Part shown: positions 45,801 through 54,514 of the stretch, piece by piece
Layout: every line of letters starts with the position of its first letter
Numbering within the stretch: the first letter of the stretch is position 1
Origin: Microcoleus sp. FACHB-68
GTDB taxonomy: Bacteria > Cyanobacteriota > Cyanobacteriia > Cyanobacteriales > Oscillatoriaceae
DNA length: 64,000 nucleotides
Direction: 5' to 3'
Assembly: GCF_014695715.1 (NCBI RefSeq)
Contig: NZ_JACJOT010000018.1
Coordinates: 124,001 to 188,000 of the forward strand
Notes under the pieces: model-generated
Told to the model about the DNA's origin: nothing
What the model saw: the letters and a program-made list of their open reading frames with translations, nothing else
Database searches by the model: none
Position numbers and translations under genes: made by a program

Positions 45801-47884
45801 GCGTTTATCAATATACAGTGGCGCGGGGTAACTTCCCTTATGCGGGGTTGACTTATAACGTAGGGGATGACATTAATCTGGGATGTAATTTTAGTACAGC
45901 AAGCGGAAACAACTACTTCGGTTTTGGTGCCCCAACAGATGCGCCATCAGAGCAAAGGTTTATCCGTTTAGCAACATCGCTGTGTCCCACGCAGCCTAAA
46001 TTTCCCTCACTTTATTATCTTTTCCCCACCTATAATCACAGACATCAAGGGGAGGCTGTGCCTAATAGTGTGCCGCCAGGGGCGACTGCTAATGAATATC
46101 TGCAACCGGGCAACGAGGATATCACAGATACTCTTGCTTCTCCTGCGCCTCCAGCAGAACCCTATGTCACCGATCCCTATATCTCCTCAAACGCCGTTAA
46201 TGGCGGGAATACCACGTTATACCAAGTTGTTGGGGGTATTGCAAATCCTAATGATTTAACCGGAGTTGCACTCAAGCCAAGAACTCTAATAACCACTGGA
46301 GCGAGATGCACTCAAAATAACTGGTGTCTGCCGGCATCCTCAACAATAACCAACCGAGTTAACAGAATAACTGATCACACAACTAACGCAAACGCCACCG
46401 AAATAGCCATTCCCTTCCTTGACAAAGCTATGTTTGACGGGCGAGAGCTGATAAATACGCGCGTGTTGGATATTGATTTAGACATGATTAGGAGGGAACG
46501 CGTACTTACAACCGCTCAAGATACATGGCTTCCTAAAAGTGGTCTTGTATATGCCTTCCGGGAAGATGCTGTGCGAGAAGACGCAATAGCAAGGCCGGCT
46601 CTCTCAGATTGGACTACTTATCAAAATGCCTGGAACACTTCTGCAAACCCAGGCGATCCGGAAGCAGCTAACCGAATAATGCAGCTTTCACCGCTGCCGG
46701 CAGACCCCCCGGTGTCTGCGGATCTAAACATTAGTCCTAAACCTGTTGATTACTATGCCGATCCAGATCGGCGTCCTTACGGGTTCCGTTTAAAGAATGG
46801 ACTTGACCTGCGACGGTTCGTTAATGGAAGCGTGGATGCCACAGGTACTAATGGTCTGTCTTTTATTTCCGATAATCCGGTTTATATCCAAGGGGACTTT
46901 AACCCACATAGTACGAATGGCACTGTCAACAACAGTAATCTGCTGGAAGAATTTAACACAAAGCTCACAGACAGCTACAGTAATTTTTACAGCAGAGGAA
47001 CCTCGTCAAGCAACTTGAATACAGACTTTGCCAGACCCAGGACCGACACTTGGCGACCAACTGAAATCATTGCCGATGCAGTGAATATCCTCTCCAATAC
47101 CTTCTGTGACGGCACCATTCAAAGTGGGATTCGCGGCACCAATGAAGGGTGTACTACTGGAACTGTTGGCACAGGTACGCCTTATACCTCTTATCGAAAC
47201 AGTCACCTACAAGGTGATCCAACTACTCCATCACTCTCTACAACAGCAAATGAAGGGTATATTTGCGAAAATCCTTTCGATATCAGGAGAGGAGCTTTTG
47301 CCAACCCAAACCGCAAAGGTTGTGAAGGCCCAATAAAGGTGTTCCGTAATGGCGATATTCAATACGTTTCCACCGCAGGTACTGTCAGCTCCTACACAAG
47401 ATATCGGGCTTTTGCCAAAGCTGAAGGTAGAAATTTAAACCGCGCGTCTACAACGAGAGTTAATACGGTTCTGATTAGTGGAATTGTGCCTTCGCGAGTG
47501 CAGCAGAGTAATGGTGGGATGCACAACTTCCCTCGGTTGATTGAAGATTGGGGCGGAGATACAAGTAATACACCGCTATGGTTTTCTGGGTCAATGATTC
47601 AGCTAAACTTTAGCAACTATGCAACAGCACCGTATGACCAGGATGCTTGGGAAACACCCAGACGGCCTCAAGGTGGGGGGAATACTGGTGAATGGTGGAG
47701 TTACTATAATCCGGCACCACGGCGCTGGGGTTACGATGTTGGGCTGCAATATGCCCCTGCCGGCGCGGTATCCAGACGGATGGTGAACTTAGCGCGGGAG
47801 CGTAATGAAGTTTACCGGGAACCCAAGGCTGACGATCCTTATATCTGTAAGCTGCGTCAAGCTATCAATTATCCCTGCTCATAA
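42824..47884 (+). CDS. hpsA: HpsA-like hormogonium polysaccharide protein
   Basis: A 1686-residue protein resembling HpsA of the Nostoc punctiforme hps locus, required for hormogonium polysaccharide and gliding. After a long basic N-terminus comes a prepilin-like motif: QAG48 followed by FVLPTTVFMLLAVGLIV, a hydrophobic helix of about 22 residues. The +5 residue is Thr, not Glu, as in GspK/PilX-type minor pilins. The remaining 1600 residues are polar, Asn/Thr/Pro-rich and extracellular in character, with several Asp/Asn-rich repeats (for example DTNGDGDVTDDND near residue 165) that could bind calcium. GAGG precedes ATG 42824. It starts a five-gene pseudopilin operon. Confidence 0.9.
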   Translation: MAKHKFNKTFARLLREIVKLFKTLTGQFMRWFLRTFFVAGRWGQRQAGFVLPTTVFMLLAVGLIVTAIMFRTFTRSSQVIRQGQVQIINNAATPAVQRAKSKIEYLFNDNPSADVPNEIDLENKLLNFGDFSRSPDPYTFTDETRISDPAALGLAADVPGGTAWTYQTDTNGDGDVTDDNDLTTIYAIVSRAERPTISIDPAKTAIYNKDEKRRADAFIVRNGPLASLQGTTSQNCPISVAGNESGWFAGTSTAQVNKAFQVYAITVPNAVANRKATSNTALATIEYQQDRKYERINKWGAWFRYDMEIAPGPRFNWNGAMHSQGNMFVRSFSGFRSYLISAEGSCLYKPFGNSSLTMRKPVEAQNPGDVADPGGQMIAGTIRDNEFKPDIVFIDNKPNDNDAQSIKLVAEGASGNQSADSVRNIGTPISISTDPLSLHTQGIAKARVPQAPNSWQENDTFWGTGDSAGPLRPEQEARVDRAASCAPYVDDTYRADNRYGPKPSYDKEESTNGVCVATPEPNAIAGASIPPGAATDRLTRDNPIPGDLERATVGLDGYWERRARSNGLRLIVGQRLELGNPFGWNVDLNDSDGDNNFTNDTSNPTGTPPTTPLPADGALYPPNGENPNLPARINEGRQYVTLRDNLAAVQTTAVYHHTFGDTAGTPEPEGGFFPIAFVASTVHPATQKTLRDSTTFKNPTPFNTTTTYFGAGAQQQFGNDNNEILSNFFLGEGTNGWEFSVVPVPNGTPSPANQTEATFEALVENQNSPLRRALNNLALFAGDPEGAFPPRQEPAPPAANKVTHPYSNLTMWGNFSNLRETLGLLGTNYQNLSIADKSTLHTAAGTLGMLGYNISYLQEFDYTTPTTADTNPNKKLLTDLDTRLAKLSETTAEATRRNNGGEIEVTTVSGRTFIDVYQNSTTPVARVKINPAAPQATPPEAFIAALEAQVENVPPADKVAAETDLQMAKLIHLKEQVKRDRNFGFRETPTTPGVYQYTVARGNFPYAGLTYNVGDDINLGCNFSTASGNNYFGFGAPTDAPSEQRFIRLATSLCPTQPKFPSLYYLFPTYNHRHQGEAVPNSVPPGATANEYLQPGNEDITDTLASPAPPAEPYVTDPYISSNAVNGGNTTLYQVVGGIANPNDLTGVALKPRTLITTGARCTQNNWCLPASSTITNRVNRITDHTTNANATEIAIPFLDKAMFDGRELINTRVLDIDLDMIRRERVLTTAQDTWLPKSGLVYAFREDAVREDAIARPALSDWTTYQNAWNTSANPGDPEAANRIMQLSPLPADPPVSADLNISPKPVDYYADPDRRPYGFRLKNGLDLRRFVNGSVDATGTNGLSFISDNPVYIQGDFNPHSTNGTVNNSNLLEEFNTKLTDSYSNFYSRGTSSSNLNTDFARPRTDTWRPTEIIADAVNILSNTFCDGTIQSGIRGTNEGCTTGTVGTGTPYTSYRNSHLQGDPTTPSLSTTANEGYICENPFDIRRGAFANPNRKGCEGPIKVFRNGDIQYVSTAGTVSSYTRYRAFAKAEGRNLNRASTTRVNTVLISGIVPSRVQQSNGGMHNFPRLIEDWGGDTSNTPLWFSGSMIQLNFSNYATAPYDQDAWETPRRPQGGGNTGEWWSYYNPAPRRWGYDVGLQYAPAGAVSRRMVNLARERNEVYREPKADDPYICKLRQAINYPCS

Positions 47885-47899
47885 TAGTGGAGGCAGAAA

Positions 47900-48619
47900 A
47901 TGCGACCCCCTAAACGCAAAGCGACTGAACAAGGTGTAACACTTATGGAGTGCCTGGTGGCGATGATGGTCGCAGCCGTGATTGTTACCGCTATTTCGCC
48001 AGCACTGCTGATTGCCTTTGCCTCTCGCGTGCAAAATTACAAAGCTGATCAGGCGATGAAAGCGGCTCAAGGGGAAATAGACCGTGTGCGCTCTGTCATT
48101 GAAAAAGGGGATTATAGTGGCAATTGGACTGAACAACTTCCGCCAAGAATATCCCCGGAAGCAGGGGCCTTTAACGCCGATCTCAACCAAGTGGGGGCAC
48201 CACAACCTAGTCAAAATATGGGGGTGTGTCCTCAGCTAAATGTGCAAGGCAGTACGCAACCGACCACCTGGTGTACGGTAGATATTAACGGTGATGGCGA
48301 TTGGGATTTGGGCGTCCAAACGTTTCGCTCAAATACCCCGTCTACTGCTTATGCTAGTGCCGGGAATCGACCGGTTGCTTTTGTTATGGGAGTGCGAGTC
48401 TATTCAAAAACAGCTCTCACCTCTTCACCTAGTCGGTTAATCAATCCGCCCGGACGAAAAACTGCTTCCTTGGGCTTAACAGCCGGGGAGTCACTGAGTT
48501 TGCCTCTTATCACTCGTTACGAACCGATAGTTAGAAGTGACTTACCGACTTCTAGAGCGGCTTATTGTGAGCTGAACTGGCGAATTGCAGGAGGAAGCGG
48601 TCAAAATCCTTGCGATTAA
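47900..48619 (+). CDS. hpsB: HpsB-like pseudopilin (GspI/PilV type)
   Basis: A 239-residue type IV prepilin-like protein. The leader ends EQG12, and the mature N-terminus VTLMECLVAMMVAAVIV has Glu at +5. The soluble part contains several cysteines and DINGDGDWDLG, a possible calcium-binding loop. It starts 15 bases after the hpsA stop, so it is co-transcribed. By position and leader it corresponds to HpsB of the hps locus, and by type to the GspI/PilV minor pseudopilins. Confidence 0.85.
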   Translation: MRPPKRKATEQGVTLMECLVAMMVAAVIVTAISPALLIAFASRVQNYKADQAMKAAQGEIDRVRSVIEKGDYSGNWTEQLPPRISPEAGAFNADLNQVGAPQPSQNMGVCPQLNVQGSTQPTTWCTVDINGDGDWDLGVQTFRSNTPSTAYASAGNRPVAFVMGVRVYSKTALTSSPSRLINPPGRKTASLGLTAGESLSLPLITRYEPIVRSDLPTSRAAYCELNWRIAGGSGQNPCD

Positions 48620-48667
48620 TTAGTTGTTGGGAAGGAGACATTTTGCAGCAAATTTCTGGTGGAAGCA

Positions 48668-49711
48668 ATGGCTCAAAAAATTTTTAAACTTATTTTTCTC
48701 CCTCAGCGTAAGCCGGCAGGCTTTACATTGATGGAACTATTAGTAGTTGTCGCGATCGGCTGGATAATCATTTCCGCACTCATGTATTTTGTTGTTCAGC
48801 TAACACAGACAGACAGAAGGGAATTTGCACTGTCCCAAACGCAGCAAGAAATGTCTCAAGCGCTAGATTACATGAGTTCAGAACTCAAAGAGGCTGCGTA
48901 TGTTTATGAAGGAGAATGCTTAGGTAGTAATCCAGGTCGTGCTGTCAACACGCCTACATATTGCCCGGGTCTAGCCAATGTTCTTCCTTTTGCTGCGAAT
49001 AGGGTAACGCCGATTCTGGCATTTTGGAAAGTTGAGCCAGTACCTTATGTAGAAGATTCCGGCACTACTCCTGCGGCTGACAAGATGCCCGATGCCACAC
49101 AATGCAGCGCGCTGGCAGCCAAACAATCAGAGTGTACAAGCCTTCTCATATCTCGCAGCACCTACACCCTTATTGTTTACGGCTTAACCACAGATAACAC
49201 TCAGGGGACATGGGACGGACCAGCCCGAATTACCCGCTATGAACTCCGTCAGTATGCCAACTTATCTACCCTAGAGACAACCCCTGGTTATCGTAAGCCT
49301 ACAGAGACTGGCTCAAGTTTTAGTGCATGGCCTCGGAATAAGGATGGTACATCCCCTGCGGGGTATACGAATCCAAGAGATTTTAACAATAGTAATAATC
49401 CCGTCTTAGTGGACTTAGTCGATTTCCGTGCCGAGTCAGGCAACCAGTGGAAAAATTGCCCAGCTAATTATAGCTTAACGCCTCCTGATTCGCTCAACAC
49501 CTCTAACAACAGTAGCTTCTATGCCTGCGTGAAAACGCCAACGGACATTAATGGTAACTCGCAACTACAGGATGTCGTCGTTAATTTGCGCGGTAACGCC
49601 GTAAAACGAGCCGGTGCGACGCTCTATAATAACGCTAGTTTTTTACCTAAAGTACAGACTCAGGTTCAAATTCGTAGTGTGTTTAACCTAACTCCTCCTC
49701 CTTTACAATAA
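48668..49711 (+). CDS. hpsC: HpsC-like pseudopilin (GspJ/PilW type)
   Basis: A 347-residue type IV prepilin-like protein (ATG 48668; a GTG nine bases upstream is possible). Leader KPAG18 is followed by FTLMELLVVVAIGWIII with Glu at +5. A long helix LSQTQQEMSQALDYMSSELKEAAYV then leads to a Cys-containing soluble domain. The size and long N-helix fit GspJ/PilW-type minor pseudopilins. It lies 48 bases after hpsB. Confidence 0.85.
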   Translation: MAQKIFKLIFLPQRKPAGFTLMELLVVVAIGWIIISALMYFVVQLTQTDRREFALSQTQQEMSQALDYMSSELKEAAYVYEGECLGSNPGRAVNTPTYCPGLANVLPFAANRVTPILAFWKVEPVPYVEDSGTTPAADKMPDATQCSALAAKQSECTSLLISRSTYTLIVYGLTTDNTQGTWDGPARITRYELRQYANLSTLETTPGYRKPTETGSSFSAWPRNKDGTSPAGYTNPRDFNNSNNPVLVDLVDFRAESGNQWKNCPANYSLTPPDSLNTSNNSSFYACVKTPTDINGNSQLQDVVVNLRGNAVKRAGATLYNNASFLPKVQTQVQIRSVFNLTPPPLQ

Positions 49712-49723
49712 TTAATAACCGCT

Positions 49724-50311
49724 ATGACAGCACTTAATTTCTTACTAAGAAAATCTCAGCGTCAGCAGCCACAGTTAAGTAGCTCAACCACAGGATTTAC
49801 CTTGGTGGAATTGTTAGTCGTGATCATTATGGCTGGTATTTTGGCAGCAATGGGAGGGGTTAGCTTTCTAAGTCAGTTAAATCGACAACGGTTAAACGCG
49901 GCTCAAGATATTGCTTTGAGCGCAATTCGCGAGGCTCAAACTCGCGCTCAGCAACAAAAAAGTAATTGGAAAGTCAGCTTTAAGGAAGAAGATAACCAGG
50001 TGAAGTGGATGGTTCACCCGTCAAATGTAGTTCCACCTGCAACATCTGCAAGTTGGAATAATATCGGTCAGCCAGACATTAAGATAGATGGCACAGCAAA
50101 CTATCTCATCCCCGCTGGAAACCCCAGCCAAGGATTTATTTGGCAAGCTGAATTTGACCATAGGGGGAATGTTGTTAATAAGGTTGTTAATGCTCCTTTG
50201 CCTAGAATAACGCTTTTTTCCTCAAAGCTTAGCAGAAAGCGGTGCGTGAAGATTAAAACTATATTAGGCGCAATCACGCCTGATTCAGATGATAAATGTG
50301 GGCAAAACTAA
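49724..50311 (+). CDS. GspH/FimT-like pseudopilin, copy 1
   Basis: A 195-residue prepilin-like protein. Leader ends STTG24 with FTLVELLVVIIMAGILAAMG next (Glu at +5). The region RLNAAQDIALSAIREAQTRAQQQ is typical of FimT/GspH proteins. The C-terminus has KRCVKIKTILGAIT and a second Cys, suggesting one disulphide. It is 12 bases after hpsC. HpsD of the hps locus is a pseudopilin at a similar place, but I do not assign the symbol because two similar genes follow. Confidence 0.82.
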   Translation: MTALNFLLRKSQRQQPQLSSSTTGFTLVELLVVIIMAGILAAMGGVSFLSQLNRQRLNAAQDIALSAIREAQTRAQQQKSNWKVSFKEEDNQVKWMVHPSNVVPPATSASWNNIGQPDIKIDGTANYLIPAGNPSQGFIWQAEFDHRGNVVNKVVNAPLPRITLFSSKLSRKRCVKIKTILGAITPDSDDKCGQN

Positions 50312-50416
50312 CGCTGGGTTCATTTAAAGGCGTTAAAATCTAGTTGTAATTTTTTGAAAATTTTTATAAAAATCTAAAACGCATAACCAAATTTCAAATA
50401 ATTTGTTTAAGCGAGG

Positions 50417-50995
50417 GTGCCTCCATTGAAGCGAATTTTAAAACCGAATAAACTCTTACAGCACCTGAATTCCTCAAGTGCCGGATATACCCTGCTTGAG
50501 TTGCTGACAGTGGTCATTATTGTTGGTGTGCTGGCAGTGCTAGGAACCGCCGGCTTCTTGGGCTGGTTAGAGCGTTTGCGAGTTAACGCCGCCCAAAGTG
50601 CCGCCTTAAACGCCATTCACGAAGCCAAAAACCGCGCCACGCAGCAGAAACTCATCTGGCAAGCCAGTTTTCAGGAAGCGCAAATTAATGGAAAATCTTA
50701 TGTTCAGTGGGCGGTTCATCCAGATCCGCCGCATGGCGAAATTGTGCCGGCGGATATCCAGTGGCAGACGATAGAGTATCCAGGCGTTAAAGTTGATACA
50801 GCCAACACCACTTTATATACCAAGCAGAAATCAACCGGCCCGTGGCGAGTTCAATTTAACTACAAAGGCCATACCAACGGACAGCTAGGAAAAATTACTT
50901 TAACCTCTCAAAATAATAGTAAAGTTAAGCGATGCGTCATTGTTTCCACTCTCTTAGGTTACGTCCGCAGTGCCGGCGATAAGCGGTGTCAGTAG
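50417..50995 (+). CDS. GspH/FimT-like pseudopilin, copy 2
   Basis: A paralogue of the preceding gene (192 residues). Leader SSAG23 is followed by YTLLELLTVVIIVGVLAVLG (Glu at +5). The block RVNAAQSAALNAIHEAKNRATQQK and the KRCVIVSTLLGYV end repeat those of copy 1, so the two arose by tandem duplication. The start is GTG 50417 or TTG 50426; the latter has a better-spaced GCGAGGG. The gap of 105 bases to copy 1 is the largest in the operon. Confidence 0.82.
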   Translation: MPPLKRILKPNKLLQHLNSSSAGYTLLELLTVVIIVGVLAVLGTAGFLGWLERLRVNAAQSAALNAIHEAKNRATQQKLIWQASFQEAQINGKSYVQWAVHPDPPHGEIVPADIQWQTIEYPGVKVDTANTTLYTKQKSTGPWRVQFNYKGHTNGQLGKITLTSQNNSKVKRCVIVSTLLGYVRSAGDKRCQ

Positions 50996-51063
50996 GGGAA
51001 ATGGAGCGTTGCCGATGATTGAAAGCAAATGATAATAATACAAAAATAAGCTAGGAGATTAAT

Positions 51064-51243
51064 ATGTTTGGTTTAGGATTGCCAGAAATGGGCATCATTG
51101 CCTTAGCCGCCGTCCTCATTTTCGGCCCTAAGAAAATACCAGAACTGGGTCGCACCCTCGGTAAAACCTTGCGCGGGTTTAAAGATGAATTGCAATCTCC
51201 TGAAGAAGAAACAGAGGAACAGGAACAAAAGCGCGAGAATTAG
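51064..51243 (+). CDS. tatA: Sec-independent translocase TatA
   Basis: A 59-residue twin-arginine translocase component that forms the pore for folded cofactor proteins. It reads MFGLGLPEMGIIALAA, a short N-terminal membrane helix, then the FGPKKIPELGR hinge and an amphipathic helix with an acidic tail. AGGAG (51053-51057) is six bases before the ATG. It lies 68 bases after the last pseudopilin gene; whether they share a transcript is uncertain. It is too short for many gene callers. Confidence 0.95.
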   Translation: MFGLGLPEMGIIALAAVLIFGPKKIPELGRTLGKTLRGFKDELQSPEEETEEQEQKREN

Positions 51244-51314
51244 CTGGGGGTTTAAACAGCCGGTTTATATGCTTATTCCAATTGATGGGATTAAAATCAG
51301 TTTTTCAGATATCC

Positions 51315-51336
51315 GCCTGGGGTTTAAACCCCAGGC
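51315..51336. terminator. Perfect palindrome between convergent genes
   Basis: GCCTGGGGTTTAAACCCCAGGC is not listed beyond this; its 11-base halves (51315-51325, 51326-51336) are fully complementary. It lies between tatA (plus) and cphA (minus). Perfect stems without loop usually act as cruciform/hairpin terminators in both directions. Confidence 0.65.
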
Positions 51337-51418
51337 TAATCGCTAAAGTCCTGTTCAGAAGACTATTGATTTTAATGAAGCCGGCACCCAACCGGCCCTA
51401 GCTGTGTGGCAGATTGAC

Positions 51419-54118
51419 TCACATCGGCCTGATTCCAGAAGAAGCCAACCCATCCGCATCGCCCGGAACTCCGGAAGCTGCCGGTGAGACACCATTGCCA
51501 GAAATCGGGCGACGCGCCTCAATTAAGCGAATCGCACGGCTGACACTTTCCGGTAAAATCACGACCAAACTGCCATTCGTGGCCCGATCCAGGGCTGTCT
51601 GAATTGCCTCCGTCTCATCCAGAATCGACTCATACCGGCAATCCGGCTTTGCCTTCACAATCCCCTCGCAAATCAACCGCGAAGCATCCCCACGCGGACG
51701 TCCCCGCGTATCATCATCTTCCTTAACCACAATTCGGTCAAAGATTTCTGCCGCTAGCTTCCCAAGGGCCACGAAATCCTCATCCCGGCGGTCTCCCGGC
51801 CCTCCCACAACGCCAATTCGCTCACCCGGCCAGTTGCGGACAAAACCGCCCAACGCCTCATAGCTTGCCGCATTGTGGGCGTAATCCACCAGGGCGTGAA
51901 AACTGTTCAAATCAAACAAGTTCATCCGTCCCGGCGTTTGATTTACCGACGCTTGGAACGTCGCCAGCGCCTTGCGAATGCAATCAATCGTCACCCCTTG
52001 AGCGTAGGCTGCCAGACAAGCGGCCAGGGCATTGGCGATCTGGAATGGTGCCATCCCCTTTAACGTCAAAGGCACATTCACCGCCTGCTCAATTCGCAGC
52101 GTCCAGTCGCCCTTGAGAATCGACAGATAGCCATTCTCATAAACCGCCGCCAAACCGCCCTTGCCGGTATGCTCACGCAGCAGGGGGTTGTCCGGGTTCA
52201 TTGAGAAATAAGCAACCGTTGCCTTTACCCGTTTCGCCATCGCCGCCACCAACGGATCATCGGCATTCAGCACCGCATAACCGGCAGGCATTACCGATTC
52301 AGCCACCACACTCTTAACATGAGCCATTTGCTCAATCGTGTTAATATCCCCAAGCCCCAAATGGTCAGCCGAGACATTTAACACTACGCCCACATCACAG
52401 CTATCAAAAGCTAAACCAGAGCGGAGAATCCCACCCCGCGCCGTTTCCAGCACTGCTACCTCAACTGTGGGATCTTGCAAAATCAGATTCGCACTTTGAG
52501 GGCCGGTGTTGTCGCCTTTTTCCACCAGGTAATCCCCAATGTAGGTGCCGTCCGTCGTCGTGTAACCCACCGTCGCACCCGTCTGCTTGTAAATATGAGC
52601 CAGTAGGCGTGTGGTTGTGGTTTTGCCATTCGTGCCGGTGACTGCCAAAATCGGCACCCGGCAAGGCGTACCCGCAGGAAACAGCATATCCAAAACCGGC
52701 GCAGCCACATTCCGAGGCAAACCCTGGCTGGGGCAAACGTGCATCCGGAAACCGGGAGCGGCATTCACTTCAACAATCACCCCATCGGTTTCTCCCAATG
52801 GCCGAGAAATGTCGGATGTTACCACATCCATGCCGGCAATGTCAAGCCCAATAATTTTGGCCACTCGTTGGGCGATCCAAATATTTTCTGGATGAATTTC
52901 ATCCGTGCGGTCAATCGCAATGCCGCCGGTGCTGAGGTTCGCGGTTGCCCGTAGATAACAAATCTCCCCAAGGGGCAGTACCGTATCGAGATTGTAGCCT
53001 TTTTGATCTAACAGCTTCGTGCTGGTGCGATCCACTACAATTTTTGTCAGAACGTTATCGTGGCCCTCGCCCCGGTTCGGGTCGCGATTGGTTTCCTCAA
53101 TCAGTTCTGCAATGGTAGACTTTCCATTTCCCAGCACATGAGCCGGCACTCGTTCAGCCACTGCCACCACCTTGCCATTCACTACCAGCACTCGGTGGTC
53201 ACGGCCTGTATAGTAGCGCTCAACGATCACAGAACGAGTTTTAGAAGCCGCACTCGCGACGTCATAGGCTTCTATCGCGTGTTCCCGGTCGTTGATATCA
53301 ATCGTAATGCCGCGTCCGTGGTTGCCATCGAGGGGTTTAAGCACGATGGGGAAGCCACCGACTTCCTCAATTGCTTCATCCAGCTCATCTAAATAATAGA
53401 TAACCGTTCCCCTTGGCACCGGCACGCCGGCTGAGCGCAGCAGGGTTTTTGTTCCTTCTTTGTCACAAGCCAGTTCAACGCCCAGAATGCCGCTAAAATC
53501 GGTCAGCGTTGCCTGAGCGCGTTTGCCGTAAATCCCGTAACCGAGCTGGATCATCGAGCGGGCCGGCAGCGGCATCCAGGGAATGCCCCGAAGTTCCGCT
53601 TCTTTAACAATGGTTTCCGTACTTGGGCCTAAAGCCGCTTCAGCCCACAGTTCTTTCAAATCTTGAATATCTTGCTCGACTTCCGCTGGAGAGTAGATGC
53701 CGGTGTCGGCAATACTCTGACACAGACGGACTGCCGCCCGTGCCGCATAGCGACCGGCTTGCTCATCGAGGTACTCAAACACGACCTGATACACACCAGG
53801 CGTGCCGGTTTCACGAGTGCGGCCAAAGCCACTTGGCATTCCCGCCAATTCTTGAAGTTCTAGGGCAACGTGTTCCACCACATGACCCATCATCGTGCCT
53901 TCTTGGACACGCTGAAGGAATCCCCCTCGACATCCGGGCGAACAGAAATGCTCTACTAAACTCGGTAGCGCTTCGGTCAGTCCTTTATGGAAGCCGGGAA
54001 TTTCGCTTGTAGGCTTCTCAGCTAGGTCTTCTAAATCGAGACGCATAACAATGAGCTTGTGGCGTCTGATACTCCAGTAGTTTGGACCCCGTAATGTCTG
54101 AATTTTAAGTATTCTCAT
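51419..54118 (-). CDS. cphA: Cyanophycin synthetase
   Basis: Polymerises aspartate and arginine into cyanophycin, the cytosolic nitrogen reserve. The 899-residue protein has an N-terminal domain with the EHVALELQELAGM segment, an ATP-grasp domain (about 215-475, with KPLDGNHGRG), and a C-terminal Mur-ligase-like domain with P-loop GTNGKTTTTR at residues 495-504. Length is typical for CphA1. cphB lies immediately upstream on the same strand, so cphBA is probably one operon, although 396 bases including an STRR lie between. The 3' end faces tatA across a palindromic terminator. Confidence 0.97.
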   Translation of the reverse strand: MRILKIQTLRGPNYWSIRRHKLIVMRLDLEDLAEKPTSEIPGFHKGLTEALPSLVEHFCSPGCRGGFLQRVQEGTMMGHVVEHVALELQELAGMPSGFGRTRETGTPGVYQVVFEYLDEQAGRYAARAAVRLCQSIADTGIYSPAEVEQDIQDLKELWAEAALGPSTETIVKEAELRGIPWMPLPARSMIQLGYGIYGKRAQATLTDFSGILGVELACDKEGTKTLLRSAGVPVPRGTVIYYLDELDEAIEEVGGFPIVLKPLDGNHGRGITIDINDREHAIEAYDVASAASKTRSVIVERYYTGRDHRVLVVNGKVVAVAERVPAHVLGNGKSTIAELIEETNRDPNRGEGHDNVLTKIVVDRTSTKLLDQKGYNLDTVLPLGEICYLRATANLSTGGIAIDRTDEIHPENIWIAQRVAKIIGLDIAGMDVVTSDISRPLGETDGVIVEVNAAPGFRMHVCPSQGLPRNVAAPVLDMLFPAGTPCRVPILAVTGTNGKTTTTRLLAHIYKQTGATVGYTTTDGTYIGDYLVEKGDNTGPQSANLILQDPTVEVAVLETARGGILRSGLAFDSCDVGVVLNVSADHLGLGDINTIEQMAHVKSVVAESVMPAGYAVLNADDPLVAAMAKRVKATVAYFSMNPDNPLLREHTGKGGLAAVYENGYLSILKGDWTLRIEQAVNVPLTLKGMAPFQIANALAACLAAYAQGVTIDCIRKALATFQASVNQTPGRMNLFDLNSFHALVDYAHNAASYEALGGFVRNWPGERIGVVGGPGDRRDEDFVALGKLAAEIFDRIVVKEDDDTRGRPRGDASRLICEGIVKAKPDCRYESILDETEAIQTALDRATNGSLVVILPESVSRAIRLIEARRPISGNGVSPAASGVPGDADGLASSGIRPM

Positions 54119-54514
54119 ATCCGTGTCCGAAGGTGATGCGCGAATCTTGGCAGCAAAGGGGGCAACTAATCTAGTTTCAGGCTTGCCGGTCCCTGCAAAC
54201 TGTTCATTGTGAACATTTCTTGCCTGCTACTTGCTTTATTCCTCAAGATACCACCCTGATCAAGAGTTAGGGGTTTTAAACTGGACTTTAATTTAGGGAG
54301 TGCTGAGTTATGAGTGCTGAGTCCTGAGTCCTGAGTCCTGAGTGGGGGAGTGGGAGAGTGGGGAGTGGGTGGCGGAAGCCTGCTGCGAAGGAAGTTGGGG
54401 CTGTGGCAGAAAAAGAAGAAGAAAATGAAGAGAGAAGTAGAAATTTGCTTCTACTCACTCTCATGATCTTTATTTGCTGAGGCTGTATTTGCTTAGGCAC
54501 ATCGCCTTAAGCGC
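54119..54514. other. cphB-cphA spacer with STRR
   Basis: 396 bases between cphB and cphA, unusually long for an operon. GAGTGCT/GAGTCCT heptamers at 54298-54343 belong to the STRR type. No gene seen; a second promoter for cphA could be here. Confidence 0.5.
54298..54343. repeat. GAGTGCT/GAGTCCT heptamer array (STRR)
   Basis: Degenerate tandem heptamers (GAGTGCT, GAGTTAT, GAGTCCT three times) in the cphB-cphA spacer. The same unit occurs at 35.6 kb and, inverted, at 4.1 kb. Confidence 0.85.
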
